This document shows, in pieces, positions 39,945-49,053 of a stretch of 64,000 nt of DNA. The position numbers were made by a program, and so were the translations under genes. Under the pieces are notes generated by a model that was not told the DNA's origin, made no database searches, and was given only the letters and a program-made list of their open reading frames with translations. How positions within the stretch are numbered: the stretch's first letter is position 1; each line of letters opens with the position of its first letter. Source of the DNA: Tabrizicola sp. (GTDB lineage Bacteria > Pseudomonadota > Alphaproteobacteria > Rhodobacterales > Rhodobacteraceae); contig NZ_JAEULO010000041.1 in NCBI RefSeq assembly GCF_016793705.1, positions 175,109 through 239,108 of the forward strand. The letters are read 5' to 3'.

Positions 39945-40230
39945 GGGTCTTGGGCATCCTGTCCCTCCGGCGGGCGGGTGCCGCCCACCCCCATCCCCTC
40001 TCCACGCGGGTGAGGGGAGCAGCCCGGCGCGACGGTGAGGCCCGTCTCCGGACCGATGCACTATCTCTCCACACAGGGGCAGCGCTGTCACTTGCGGACT
40101 GCGGGCAGGTATGGAGCCCGCCCTCCCCCGCGTGGGGAGGGCCGGGGAGGGGGGCGTGGCGGGCCGTATCCGAACTGGGAACGATCCGCCCGCTCGTGCC
40201 GCCCCATGCAATCCGGCTCCGGGGGCGCGC
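39945..40230 (+). promoter_or_regulatory. 286-bp intergenic region with three hairpins
   Basis: No gene is evident. GGGCGG (39972-39977)/CCGCCC (39981-39986) lies just after the binding-protein stop. CCCCTC (39995-40000)/GAGGGG (40012-40017) and CCCTCCCC (40121-40128)/GGGGAGGG (40134-40141) follow. Such hairpins after a binding-protein gene usually stabilise or partly terminate the message, so that binding protein exceeds permease. The C/G-rich tracts also look like dispersed intergenic repeats. Confidence 0.5.
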
Positions 40231-40965
40231 ATGACCGGCGGGTCGCTTCTCGCTTCCACGCTGGACCTGCTGGCGATCGACCCGCCGGGCTGGGGGGCGG
40301 TGCTGCTGCTGGGGCTCTGGCATTCGGTGCTGATCGCCGCCGGGGCCTTCGCGCTGGGCCTCGCCATCGGCATTCTCGGCGCCTATGGCAAGCTTTACGG
40401 CGGGCCGGTGGCCAAGGACCTGCTGGCGGTCTACACCACGGTCGTCCGCGCCGTGCCCGAGCTGATCCTGATCCTCATCCTCTACTTCGCCGTCACCGAC
40501 CTGGTGAACCAGGTCCTGCTCGCCATGGGCCGCGAGAAGATGCAGATCTCCGGCATCGCCGCCGGGATCATCGTGCTTGGCGTGGTGCAGGGCGCCTATG
40601 CGACCGAGGTCCTGCGCGGCGCGATCCTGGGCGTGCCCGCGGGCCAGATCGAAGCCGCGCGTGCCATGGGAATGCCGCCTACCTTGCTTGCACGGCGGGT
40701 GACGCTGCCGCTGATGCTGTCGCTGGCGCTGCCGGGGCTGGCGAACCTGTGGCTGATCGCGACCAAGGACACCGCCCTTCTGGCCGTGGTGGGCTTTGCC
40801 GAACTGACCCAGGCCACGCGGCAGGCGGCCAGCACGACCAAGGCCTTCTTCACCTTCTACGCTGCCGCCGGGGTCCTGTATCTGGCGCTTTCCATCCTCT
40901 CGACTCTCGTCTTCGCCTGGCTGGAACGCCGGGCGCGGCGCGGGCAGCGCCCGGTGCAGGGCTGA
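40231..40965 (+). CDS. Amino-acid ABC transporter permease 1
   Basis: A 244-residue HisQ-type permease with about five membrane segments and the coupling loop EAARAMGMPPTLLARRVTLP. Start ATG 40231 gives MTGGSLLASTLDLL; the frame is open further upstream into non-coding repeats, which is not credible. The stop overlaps the second permease (TGATG), so the pair are made together. Confidence 0.91.
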   Translation: MTGGSLLASTLDLLAIDPPGWGAVLLLGLWHSVLIAAGAFALGLAIGILGAYGKLYGGPVAKDLLAVYTTVVRAVPELILILILYFAVTDLVNQVLLAMGREKMQISGIAAGIIVLGVVQGAYATEVLRGAILGVPAGQIEAARAMGMPPTLLARRVTLPLMLSLALPGLANLWLIATKDTALLAVVGFAELTQATRQAASTTKAFFTFYAAAGVLYLALSILSTLVFAWLERRARRGQRPVQG

Positions 40966-41744
40966 TGCTGCGCGAACTTCTCCTTCCCCGCCGCCTGGTC
41001 ATGCTGGGTCTCCTTGCGGTGATCATAGCGCTGGTGGTTGCCTATGGTCGCTGGACTTGGCTCGGCGAGCCGAAATACCAGGCGCTGATCCTGCGCGGCA
41101 TCGGGAACACGCTGATCCTGCTGGTCGTGACGATGGTGCTGGGGATGGCGCTGGCGATTCCGCTCGGCCTCGCCCAGGCCGTCGGGCCCTGGTATCTGGC
41201 CGGCCCTGCCCGCGCCTTCTGCGGGGTGATCCGCGGCACGCCGCTCCTCTTGCAACTCTTCCTGCTCTACTACGGTATCGGCAGCCTGTTCCCCGGCATC
41301 CCCGGCATCCGGGAAAGCTGGGCCTGGCCGATCCTGCGCGACGCCTGGTACTACGCCATCCTCGGCTTGTCGCTGTCCGTCGCGGGCTACGAGGGCGAGG
41401 TTATGCGCGGCGCCTTCAAGGCGGTGCCGCATGGCCAGTTGGAAGCCGCGCGCGCGATGGGGATGCCGCGTTTCACCATCTTCCGCCGCATCTGGCTGCC
41501 GCAGGCGCTGCATCGCGTGCTGCCGACGCTGGGGGGCGAGACGGTGCTGCAGCTGAAGGCGACGCCGCTGGTGGCGATGATCACGGTGGTCGATATCTAT
41601 GCGGTGGCGAGCCGCGTCCGGTCCGAGACGCTGATCACCTACGAACCGCTCCTGCTGCTCGCCGTGGTCTACCTCGGTATCACCGGTCTGATCGTCGCGC
41701 TGTTCGGCTGGTTCGAACGCCGCGTGCCGCAGAAAACGGCCTGA
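40965..41744 (+). CDS. Amino-acid ABC transporter permease 2
   Basis: A 259-residue HisM-type permease, about five membrane helices, with the HisM-like IRGTPLLLQLFLLYYGIGS and coupling loop EAARAMGMPRFTIFRRIWLP. The heterodimer with permease 1 forms the membrane channel. Last gene of the operon; convergent with iolB after a 92-base gap with no clear terminator. Confidence 0.92.
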   Translation: MLRELLLPRRLVMLGLLAVIIALVVAYGRWTWLGEPKYQALILRGIGNTLILLVVTMVLGMALAIPLGLAQAVGPWYLAGPARAFCGVIRGTPLLLQLFLLYYGIGSLFPGIPGIRESWAWPILRDAWYYAILGLSLSVAGYEGEVMRGAFKAVPHGQLEAARAMGMPRFTIFRRIWLPQALHRVLPTLGGETVLQLKATPLVAMITVVDIYAVASRVRSETLITYEPLLLLAVVYLGITGLIVALFGWFERRVPQKTA

Positions 41745-41836
41745 CAGGCGCGGGCGGCGGGGGTTGACATCCGGTAAACGTTCGCGGTCAACAATTTGAA
41801 ATAGAAGCAAAAACCTGAAATGCCCACCGTGGACAG

Positions 41837-42643
41837 TCAGGAATCCCGCTTGGCGATCCAGTCGTGGTCGGGATCATTCTTGAACCGCCACTTCCGGATC
41901 GGCCCGGCCATCACGTTCAGATAGTACATCTCATAGCCATAGGGCGCCCCGCACGGATGATGCCCCTTGGGGACCAGCGTGACATCGTGGTTCTTCACCG
42001 TCATCGTCTCGTCCAAGGAGCCATCCTCGGTATAGACCCGCTGGATCCCGAACCCCTGCCCGGGATTCAGCCGCATGTAGTAGGTCTCTTCCAGATAGGT
42101 CATGTTCGGGAAGTCGTCCTCGTCATGCCGATGGCTGGGGTAGGACGACCAGTTCCCGGCCGGGGTGAACACCTCGGTCACGAGGAGAGAGTCCGCCACA
42201 TCCAGCGCCTCCATCGCGATGTTGTTGACGTGGCGGGTGTTCGTCCCCTTGCCGCGCGGGGTGAGGATGATCCCATCCGGCCCCAGCCTTTGCGCCGGGT
42301 GGCCGCCCTTGCCGGGGGCCTTGCAGACCCCGATGGTGCAGGCGGTGGTGGCGGTGGCCTTCCACTGGCTGCCGTTCGGGACATACAGGCAATGCGGCGG
42401 GGTCTTCTCGAAGACGTCCATCCGCTCGCCCATCTCGCCCCAGTCCTGCCCGGCGGCTTCGATGCGGGCCTTGCCCTCGACCAGAACAAGGATCACCTCG
42501 GTGTCGCCAGTCGTCTCTTCCGCCACGTCGCCCGGTTCCAGCCGGTAAAGGGTGAAGCCGACATAGCCCCATCCCGCGCTGGCCGGGGTCACCTCATGCA
42601 CCTTGCCGCGGGTTCCAGTGGGTTTGAGCAGGAGGTCGGGCAT
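41837..42643 (-). CDS. iolB: 5-deoxy-glucuronate isomerase
   Basis: IolB converts 5-deoxy-D-glucuronate to 2-deoxy-5-keto-D-gluconate in myo-inositol breakdown. The 268-residue cupin-fold product has YPSHRHDEDDFP, which supplies metal ligands, ETYYMRLNPGQGFG and VTLVPKGHHPCGAPYGYEMY. Last gene of iolC-D-E-B; 12 bases after iolE. Normal length. Confidence 0.94.
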   Translation of the reverse strand: MPDLLLKPTGTRGKVHEVTPASAGWGYVGFTLYRLEPGDVAEETTGDTEVILVLVEGKARIEAAGQDWGEMGERMDVFEKTPPHCLYVPNGSQWKATATTACTIGVCKAPGKGGHPAQRLGPDGIILTPRGKGTNTRHVNNIAMEALDVADSLLVTEVFTPAGNWSSYPSHRHDEDDFPNMTYLEETYYMRLNPGQGFGIQRVYTEDGSLDETMTVKNHDVTLVPKGHHPCGAPYGYEMYYLNVMAGPIRKWRFKNDPDHDWIAKRDS

Positions 42644-42655
42644 GGGCGTGGTCCT

Positions 42656-43567
42656 TCAGGAGGGGCGGCTGTGGTCTATCGTCAGGCCGGAGGCCGCACA
42701 GAGCTTCACGATATGCTCGTAGCCCAGCTTCGAATACTCGAAAGGAGGCGCCTTGGCCGGGTCCTGCTCGGCCTCGACGACGATCCAGCCGTTGTAGCCC
42801 ATCGCCTTCAGCTTGTCCGTGACCGCCTGGAAATCGATGCAGCCGTCGCCCGGCACGGTGAAGGCCCCGGCGATCACCGCGTCGAGAAAACTGCGGCGGT
42901 TCTCGCGCACGTCCTTCACCACCTCGGGCCGGATGTCCTTGAAATGCACGTGGTGGACGCGGTCGGCCCAGCGGTTCAGAACGCGCATCACGTCCGCGCC
43001 TCCGAAGAGGAGGTGGCCGGTGTCGAAGAGGAGCTTCACCTCCGCCGTCGAGCCTTCCATCAGCGCGTTCACGTCGTCTTCGGATTCGATGAAGGAGCCC
43101 ATGTGGTGATGGTAGGCGAGGGTCATGCCCTGGTCGGCCATCCATTTCGCGAGTTCGGACAGCTTCGCGCCATAGGCCTTCACATCGGCCGCAGAGAACT
43201 TCGGCCGGTCGTTCACCGGCACCGCGATGTTGCCCTGCACGGTGTTGGAACATTCGGCATAGACGATGCAGGGGGCCTTGAGGGCGACGAATTGCTCGAC
43301 CTGGGCGCGCACCGCCTCAATCTCGGTCTTCACGTCGTTCACCAGCAGATTGCCCGAACACCAGCCGCCGCAGAGCGCCAGCCCGTTCGCCGTCAGATAG
43401 GCCCCAAGCCCCGCTGTGTCCGCAGGCATCCGCCGCCCGCGTTCGACGCCGATATAGCCGATCTCGCGCGCCTCACTCAGCGCCTGCTCCATCGTATAGG
43501 CGGCGGTCAGGTCCGGCAGGTCGTCGTTCTGCCAACTGATAGGGGAAATCCCGATCTTCACGCTCAT
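42656..43567 (-). CDS. iolE: Myo-inosose-2 dehydratase
   Basis: IolE dehydrates 2-keto-myo-inositol to the diketone THcHDO. The 303-residue TIM-barrel protein begins MSVKIGISPISWQNDDLPDL, the family's hallmark start, and has GYIGVERGRRMP, YHHHMGSFIE, LLFDTGHLLFGG and VHFKDIRPEV with metal and catalytic residues. It lies between iolD and iolB with 10-12 base gaps. Confidence 0.95.
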   Translation of the reverse strand: MSVKIGISPISWQNDDLPDLTAAYTMEQALSEAREIGYIGVERGRRMPADTAGLGAYLTANGLALCGGWCSGNLLVNDVKTEIEAVRAQVEQFVALKAPCIVYAECSNTVQGNIAVPVNDRPKFSAADVKAYGAKLSELAKWMADQGMTLAYHHHMGSFIESEDDVNALMEGSTAEVKLLFDTGHLLFGGADVMRVLNRWADRVHHVHFKDIRPEVVKDVRENRRSFLDAVIAGAFTVPGDGCIDFQAVTDKLKAMGYNGWIVVEAEQDPAKAPPFEYSKLGYEHIVKLCAASGLTIDHSRPS

Positions 43568-43577
43568 GTTCGTTCTC

Positions 43578-45404
43578 TCAGTTCAGCAGCCACTGGGCCT
43601 TGACGCCCGCTTCATAGCCCTTGCGGGCCTCGTTCACTTCGCGGCGGGTCGAGACCTCGGGGACGGCGACATCCCACCAATGCCCGCCCGCGCCGGTGCC
43701 GGGCATGGGGTCGGTGTCGATGACGATCACCGTCGGGATGGTGGCGGTCTTCGCGGCTTGCATGGCGGCTTCCAGTTCCGCGATCCCGGCGGCCTTGACC
43801 ACATTCGCACCCATCGAGCGGGCATGGGCCACGAAGTCGATATTGGCGGCGTTCACATGATAGCTGTCGTCCAGCATGTTGTTGAACGGCGCGCCGCCGG
43901 TGGCCTGTTGCAGCCGGTTGATGCAGCCATAGCCCCGGTTGTCGGTCAGGACCACGGTGAAGGGGATCGCCATCATCACCGCCGTCGCCAGTTCCGAGTT
44001 CGCCATCATGTAGCTGCCGTCGCCGATCATGCAGATGACGTCCTTTTCGGGCAGGGCCATCTTGATCCCCATCGCCCCCGCGATCTCATACCCCATGCAG
44101 GAGAAGCCGTATTCCATGTGGTAGCCGCCTTGCGCTGCTCGCCAAAGGACATGCAGCGCACCGGGCATGGTGCCTGCGGCGCACATGATGAGGCTTTGCT
44201 TGCCAGCGTTCCGGTCCACCGCGCCGATCACCTGCGCGTCGGTCGGAAGTTCGTTGGTCTTCGGGGCCGCGAAAAGGGCGTTGGTGATCTGGAACCAATT
44301 GGTCCGCGCACTGAAATCCGGGTCGGCGAAACGGTGCTTCCCAAGCGCTGCGCCGATCTTCTCCAAAGCGACTTTCGCATCCGAAACAAGCGGTTGCGCG
44401 GCGCGCTTCGCGGCGTCGTAGCCGTGGATATTGATCGACAGAAGCTTCCGACCGGGGTTCGAGAACACCGTCCAGCTTCCGGTGGTGAAGTCCTGAAACC
44501 TTGTGCCGACGCCGATCACCAGATCGGCCTTGGCCGCCAGCTCGTTGCCGCAGCCGGTGCCAGTGACACCGGGCGAGCCGAAGTGCAGCTTCTCCTCCCA
44601 GTCGACCGCGCCCTTGCCAGCCTGGGTTTCCACCAGCGGGATGTTGTGGGCCCTGGCGAAGTCGAGGAGCGTCCGTTCCGCGCCGGAGTAAAGGACGCCC
44701 CCGCCAGCCACGATCAGCGGCGTCTTGGCAGCCCTGATCGCCGCGACAGCAGCTTCCAGCTCGCGCTGGTCAGGTTCCGGGCGGCGGATATGCCAGACCC
44801 TCGGCTCGAAGAATTCCACCGGATAATCATAGGCTTCCGCTTGCGTGTCCTGGCAGAAGGCGAGGCAGACCGGGCCGCAGTTGGCCGGGTCGGTCATCAC
44901 CCGCAGCGCGCGGGGCAGGGCGGTCAGGATATGCTCGGGGCGGCTGATGCGGTCGAAATAGCGGACCACGGGGCGAAAGCAGTCGTTCGCTGACACGGTC
45001 GCGTCGTCGAAATCCTCGATCTGTTGCAGCACCGGATCGGGCGCGCGGTTGGCGAAGACGTCGCCGGGGATGAAGAGGACGGGCAGGCGGTTCACATGCG
45101 CCAGCGCCGCCGCCGTCACCATGTTGGTCGCGCCGGGGCCGATGGAGGAGGTCACGGCCATGGCCTTCCGCCGCTGCTTCGCCTTGGCATAGGCGATGGC
45201 GGCATGGGCCATCGTCTGCTCGTTGTGCCCCCGCCAGGTGGGGATCGCATCGCGGTGGGCATGGAGCGCCTCGCCCAGACCGGCGACATTGCCGTGGCCG
45301 AAGATCGCCCAGACGCCCTCGATGAAACGCGAGCCATCCTCGGCCTGTTGCACCGAAAGCCAGCGGACAAGGGCCTGCGCGGCGGTGAGGCGGATCGTGG
45401 TCAT
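43578..45404 (-). CDS. iolD: THcHDO hydrolase (ring-opening ThDP enzyme)
   Basis: IolD is the 3D-(3,5/4)-trihydroxycyclohexane-1,2-dione hydrolase, which opens the inositol ring to give 5-deoxy-glucuronate. The 608-residue thiamine-diphosphate enzyme has the catalytic-Glu-type N-terminal domain, SSIGPGATNMVTAAA and, near the C-terminus, the ThDP motif IGDGSYMMANSELATAVMM...LTDN. Its start overlaps the iolC stop (ATGA). Confidence 0.95.
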   Translation of the reverse strand: MTTIRLTAAQALVRWLSVQQAEDGSRFIEGVWAIFGHGNVAGLGEALHAHRDAIPTWRGHNEQTMAHAAIAYAKAKQRRKAMAVTSSIGPGATNMVTAAALAHVNRLPVLFIPGDVFANRAPDPVLQQIEDFDDATVSANDCFRPVVRYFDRISRPEHILTALPRALRVMTDPANCGPVCLAFCQDTQAEAYDYPVEFFEPRVWHIRRPEPDQRELEAAVAAIRAAKTPLIVAGGGVLYSGAERTLLDFARAHNIPLVETQAGKGAVDWEEKLHFGSPGVTGTGCGNELAAKADLVIGVGTRFQDFTTGSWTVFSNPGRKLLSINIHGYDAAKRAAQPLVSDAKVALEKIGAALGKHRFADPDFSARTNWFQITNALFAAPKTNELPTDAQVIGAVDRNAGKQSLIMCAAGTMPGALHVLWRAAQGGYHMEYGFSCMGYEIAGAMGIKMALPEKDVICMIGDGSYMMANSELATAVMMAIPFTVVLTDNRGYGCINRLQQATGGAPFNNMLDDSYHVNAANIDFVAHARSMGANVVKAAGIAELEAAMQAAKTATIPTVIVIDTDPMPGTGAGGHWWDVAVPEVSTRREVNEARKGYEAGVKAQWLLN

Positions 45405-47311
45405 TGGCTTGCTCCCTCGCGGGCCTTGTCCCAGAGGGCGGCAAGGCGGGCGTAACGGTCGGACATCATCGTGACGGCTTCGGTGTCGGTCATCTCGCCC
45501 TTCAGCCAGCCACGCGCTGCGTCGCCGAAGATGGTGCGGCCGATGGCGAAGCCCTTGACCAGATCATGCTTCGCCGCCAGCGCCAGCGAGGCCGCCAGGT
45601 CAGCCTCTGAGGCGTCGAGACCGAGGACGACGATGCCACGCACATTCGGGTCGTTCGCAGTGATCGCGGCGCAGGCATTTTCCCAGGCCGCATCGGTGGT
45701 GAAGGGTTCCAGCTTCCACCAGTCGGGGTAGACGCCGAGGTCATAGAACCGCTGGATCACCTCGGCGCTGGTGGTGTCGGTGACGTCGGCGACCTTGGAG
45801 GGGATGATTTCCAGCAGCATCTCCAGCCGGTTGCGGCGGCAGGCGTGGAAGAGGCGGAGGACGGTGTCCTCCTGCGCCGCCTTGGTCGCGGCATCGTCGT
45901 CGGGGTGGTAGAAGCAGAGCACCTTGACCACATGCTCCAGCGGCCATTCGGAGAGGCCGCCAAAGTCGGGGCCGATCTCGGGTTCCAGTGTCAAGGGTCG
46001 GGAGCCCGGCCATTCGACGGGCCGCCCGATCCAGAGGCCGGTGCCTGCCGCCTGGAAGAGGGCGTCGCGGCCAAGCCGGCTGTCGCAGAGGATGCCGTAG
46101 CCGGGCTTGCCACCCGCGACCTTGAGGGCGGCTTGCAGGCAGAGTTCCTTGAACGCACCTATTCTGGCGGGGGTCGCGCCCTCCATCGCCTCAAGCTGCA
46201 TGCGGTGGTCGAAGGCGAAGACGCGCATCGTCGACCAGTCGCCGTGGCGGTTGGTCGCCCAATGCACCTGCTCCAGCGCCTGATCCTTGCGCAAGGCCTT
46301 CTGCACCACTCCGCGCTGAAGGAAGAACTGCAACTCCGCCCAGCTGGGATAGGCCGGGGTGCAACCGTGGCGGCTCACGGCGAAGGCCCCGCAGGCGTTG
46401 GCGTATTTCAGCGCCACCGGCCAGGGTTCGCCATCCAGCCAGCCCTTGATCAGGCCGGACATGAAGCCATCGCCCGCGCCGAGGACGTTGAAGACCTCGA
46501 TCGGGAAGCCGGGGCCGGTTTCGCCGTCATCGAGCGAGTCGGGGATCGCCCCGGTGAACGCGACGGCGCCCATCGGGCCGCGCTTGCAGACGAGGGTGGC
46601 TTTGCTGACGGCGCGGACGGCACGGAGGGCGGCGATGGTGTCGGTGGACCCACCCGCGATGTGGAACTCCTCTTCCGTGCCGACGATCAGGTCGAAGAGA
46701 TGCAGGGTGGATTGCAGCTTGGCGGTGACGGCGGCGCTTTCGATGAAACGATTCTCGCCGTCGCCATGGCCCGAAAGCCCCCAGAGGTTCGGGCGGTAGT
46801 CGATATCCAGAGCGGTCTGCAGCCCGTGCTTTCGCGCCAGCGTCAGCGCCTTCAGCACGGCGGCTTCGGTGCGCTTGTGCGACAGATGGGTGCCGGTCGC
46901 GACCACGGCGCGGGCCTCGGCGATGAAGCTTTCGTCGATATCGTCTTCGTCCAGCGCCATGTCGGCGCAGTTTTCCCGGTAGAAGATCAGCGGGAACTGC
47001 TTGTCGTCGCGGATGCCGAGCAGGACCAGCGCGGTCAGCCGCTCCGGGTCGGTCCTGACGCCGCGAACGTCGACGCCTTCCTTGGCCAGCTCCTCGCGGA
47101 TGAAGCGGCCCATGTGTTCGTCGCCGACCCGGGTGATCAGGGCGGATTTCAGCCCCAGCCGCGCGGTGCCCGCCGCCATGTTGGTGGGCGAGCCGCCGAT
47201 GTATTTCTGGAACGACCCCATATCCTCCAGCCGCCCGCCGATCTGCGCGCCGTAAAGGTCGACCGACGACCGGCCGATGGTAATCACGTCGAGGGGCTTC
47301 GGTGTGGACAT
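45401..47311 (-). CDS. iolC: 5-dehydro-2-deoxygluconokinase fused to DUF2090 domain
   Basis: IolC phosphorylates 2-deoxy-5-keto-gluconate. The N-terminal ~325 residues are a PfkB/ribokinase-type kinase (GGSPTNMAAGTARLG; GAGDGFMSGLIKGWLDGEP, with the catalytic Asp). A second ~300-residue DUF2090 domain (FAFDHRMQLEAME, DSRLGRDAL, FYHPDDD, RGIVVLGLDASE) is the class I aldolase-like part seen fused in alpha- and betaproteobacteria. It may cleave the phosphorylated product, so a separate iolJ may be unnecessary. GGAG in front favours the second ATG (47311) over 47317. Confidence 0.94.
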   Translation of the reverse strand: MSTPKPLDVITIGRSSVDLYGAQIGGRLEDMGSFQKYIGGSPTNMAAGTARLGLKSALITRVGDEHMGRFIREELAKEGVDVRGVRTDPERLTALVLLGIRDDKQFPLIFYRENCADMALDEDDIDESFIAEARAVVATGTHLSHKRTEAAVLKALTLARKHGLQTALDIDYRPNLWGLSGHGDGENRFIESAAVTAKLQSTLHLFDLIVGTEEEFHIAGGSTDTIAALRAVRAVSKATLVCKRGPMGAVAFTGAIPDSLDDGETGPGFPIEVFNVLGAGDGFMSGLIKGWLDGEPWPVALKYANACGAFAVSRHGCTPAYPSWAELQFFLQRGVVQKALRKDQALEQVHWATNRHGDWSTMRVFAFDHRMQLEAMEGATPARIGAFKELCLQAALKVAGGKPGYGILCDSRLGRDALFQAAGTGLWIGRPVEWPGSRPLTLEPEIGPDFGGLSEWPLEHVVKVLCFYHPDDDAATKAAQEDTVLRLFHACRRNRLEMLLEIIPSKVADVTDTTSAEVIQRFYDLGVYPDWWKLEPFTTDAAWENACAAITANDPNVRGIVVLGLDASEADLAASLALAAKHDLVKGFAIGRTIFGDAARGWLKGEMTDTEAVTMMSDRYARLAALWDKAREGASQ

Positions 47312-47352
47312 GGGCATTGCTCCGTGCGGTCGGGGCGACTCGGTCCCGTCGT

Positions 47353-47368
47353 TGGAACATTTATTCCA
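47353..47368. promoter_or_regulatory. Candidate IolR operator before iolC (GGAA-N6-TTCC)
   Basis: TGGAACATTTATTCCA (47353-47368) has the form GGAA-N6-TTCC, reported as the recognition motif of RpiR-type IolR repressors of inositol genes in rhizobia. It sits in the 78-base gap between the regulator and iolC, 42 bases before the iolC start. The match is exact; binding is inferred. Confidence 0.6.
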
Positions 47369-47389
47369 TTTCGTATGATCGGGAAAGAG

Positions 47390-48238
47390 CTAAGTTTCCC
47401 GCCGTGCCGCCACTGCTACTGCCAGCGACAGGGCCAGCGCGATCACCGCCGACAGCGACCGGAAGGCGCCGAAGTCGATCTCGGTCACGCTGAGGATCGT
47501 GTCGGCCACCCCGGACAGGCCGCTCGCGGGTGGATCGGTCAGCGCCACGACCGGCAGGCCCCGGTCGCGGGCGAAGGCGGCCAGCGCCAGGGTTTCCTCG
47601 GAATAGGGTGCGAAGGTGATGGCCAGAAGCGCATCGCCCGGTCGCAGACTGGAGCGATGCCCCAGCCCCGCGACCCCGTCATGCAGCACTGCCGGAACCC
47701 CCAGCTTGTCGAAGACATAGGCCAGGTAGCTTGCCACCGGGAAGGACCGGCGGAACCCGGCAAGATGGACGGTCCTTGCCTGTGCTAGGATCACAACTGC
47801 TTGATTCAGCGTTGTTTCGTTCAGGTCTCGTGCCAAGGCTTCCATCGACTGCCGCCCGGCCTCGACGAATTCTGCCACCAGCGCCGAGGGTTGTCCGGCC
47901 CCCCCGGCTTTCAGGTTGGCCAGCCGCGTCGCGTAATCGGGCGCGGCGCGCGAAAGCGCCTCGCGGAACAGCCGCTGCATCTCGGCAAAGCCGGAGAACC
48001 CCATGATCTGACAGAAGCGCATCACCGCCGAGGGCGGCACCCCTGCGCCCTGCGCCACCTGCGCCACGGTCGAGAGCGCAATCGAATCCAGATGCGTGGC
48101 GACATGGTCGGCGCACTGCTGCAACCGGCGCGGAAGCTGACCGTTGAGTTCCAGCAGACGCTCGCGGAAGGTCTCGACCGTCCGGGGCGTATCGCGCGGT
48201 TCGGTAAGGGCATCCGGCATGGGTATTTCGGCTTCCAT
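47390..48238 (-). CDS. RpiR/MurR-family transcriptional regulator of inositol genes
   Basis: A 282-residue regulator with an N-terminal RpiR helix-turn-helix (TVAQVAQGAGVPPSAVMRFC then MGFSGFAEMQRLF) and a C-terminal SIS sugar-binding domain (ILAQARTVHLAGFRRSFPVA, RPGDALLAITFAPYSEETL). Its place upstream of iolC and the matching operators make it the likely IolR repressor, induced by an inositol intermediate. The alternative, a general sugar-phosphate regulator, is less likely. Confidence 0.9.
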   Translation of the reverse strand: MEAEIPMPDALTEPRDTPRTVETFRERLLELNGQLPRRLQQCADHVATHLDSIALSTVAQVAQGAGVPPSAVMRFCQIMGFSGFAEMQRLFREALSRAAPDYATRLANLKAGGAGQPSALVAEFVEAGRQSMEALARDLNETTLNQAVVILAQARTVHLAGFRRSFPVASYLAYVFDKLGVPAVLHDGVAGLGHRSSLRPGDALLAITFAPYSEETLALAAFARDRGLPVVALTDPPASGLSGVADTILSVTEIDFGAFRSLSAVIALALSLAVAVAARRET

Positions 48239-48265
48239 TGGTTGATCCCGGGCAGCTTAGCATAC

Positions 48266-48279
48266 GGAACGAACGTTCC
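48266..48279. promoter_or_regulatory. Candidate IolR operator before the rpiR gene
   Basis: GGAACGAACGTTCC (48266-48279) again fits GGAA-N6-TTCC and contains the perfect palindrome GAACGTTC. It lies 28 bases before the regulator's start, consistent with autoregulation. Confidence 0.58.
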
Positions 48280-48303
48280 AAACACTTCTTCGGCCCGCCG
48301 CAG

Positions 48304-48930
48304 TCACCCCTGCCGGTGCGGGCCGTGCCGCAGCCCCTCTGGCGTGAAATGCTCCGGAAAGCACATCGCGACGCAGGTGCGGACCGTGGTCAGCGCCTCG
48401 TCACGGTCATAGGGCGCGGTCATCGTCATCAGGTCGAGCCAGGTGCCCTCGATGGTCACCCGGATCACCCGGGCGACATGGCGGGCGAGGTGGCCATAGC
48501 CGCCCGCATCGCTCAGCTGCTGGCAGATATCCTCCAGCTGCCGGTTGTAGGCGTCGTCCTTGTCGCCGCACAGCTCCTGGTAGATAGGGCGCGATTGCGC
48601 TTCGCCCCAGAAGCTGCACCAGGCCGCCAGCCGCGAGGGCGTGCAGATCGCCGGATTGAAATCGGCCTCGATCAGCGCGTTCAGCCGTTCGGCGGGGTCG
48701 CTCCCGGCGCGCGACAGCGCCGCCTGCCAGTTCTGGCGGTATTCCTCGGCCAGGAAATTCAGCGTCTCGGCCAGCAGCCTTTCCTTGCTTTCGAAGTGGA
48801 ACAGCACCAGCCCGTGCGACAGGCCGGCGGCGCGGGCGACATCGGTCAGGGTGATGCGGGAATAGCCGCGCGCCGCCAGCGTCTCGATGGTCGAGGCGAT
48901 CAGCTGCGCCCGCCGGGCCTCGCGGCTCAT
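48304..48930 (-). CDS. TetR/AcrR-family regulator, BetI-like
   Basis: A 208-residue regulator with a TetR N-terminal HTH (ITLTDVARAAGLSHGLVLFH then FESKERLLAETLNFL) and a BetI-type C-terminal ligand domain (SRLAAWCSFWGEAQSRPIYQ). I chose ATG 48930 (MSREARRAQL), which gives the family length; a TTG at 49026 in the same frame would add 32 non-conserved residues. No bet genes lie nearby, so the ligand is unknown. Its neighbours suggest nothing specific. Confidence 0.86.
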   Translation of the reverse strand: MSREARRAQLIASTIETLAARGYSRITLTDVARAAGLSHGLVLFHFESKERLLAETLNFLAEEYRQNWQAALSRAGSDPAERLNALIEADFNPAICTPSRLAAWCSFWGEAQSRPIYQELCGDKDDAYNRQLEDICQQLSDAGGYGHLARHVARVIRVTIEGTWLDLMTMTAPYDRDEALTTVRTCVAMCFPEHFTPEGLRHGPHRQG

Positions 48931-49053
48931 CGTGCGGGGGGCAGGGTCCTTGGTATGCAGGGTCTCGTCCAGCTTTTCCCCCGATCTTCCGGCGGCATCT
49001 GATACCGAGGTGGCGGCGGAAGACAACCGGGAAGTCGCATCCGGAGAGAGGGG

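Noticed and set aside
41745-41836. TTGAC...GTCAA in the gap between the permease and iolB as a terminator
   Set aside because: Five-base stem with an 18-base loop and no T-tract; not better than chance.
48304-48930. Naming the TetR gene betI
   Set aside because: No choline/betaine genes adjoin; the similarity is only at the family level.
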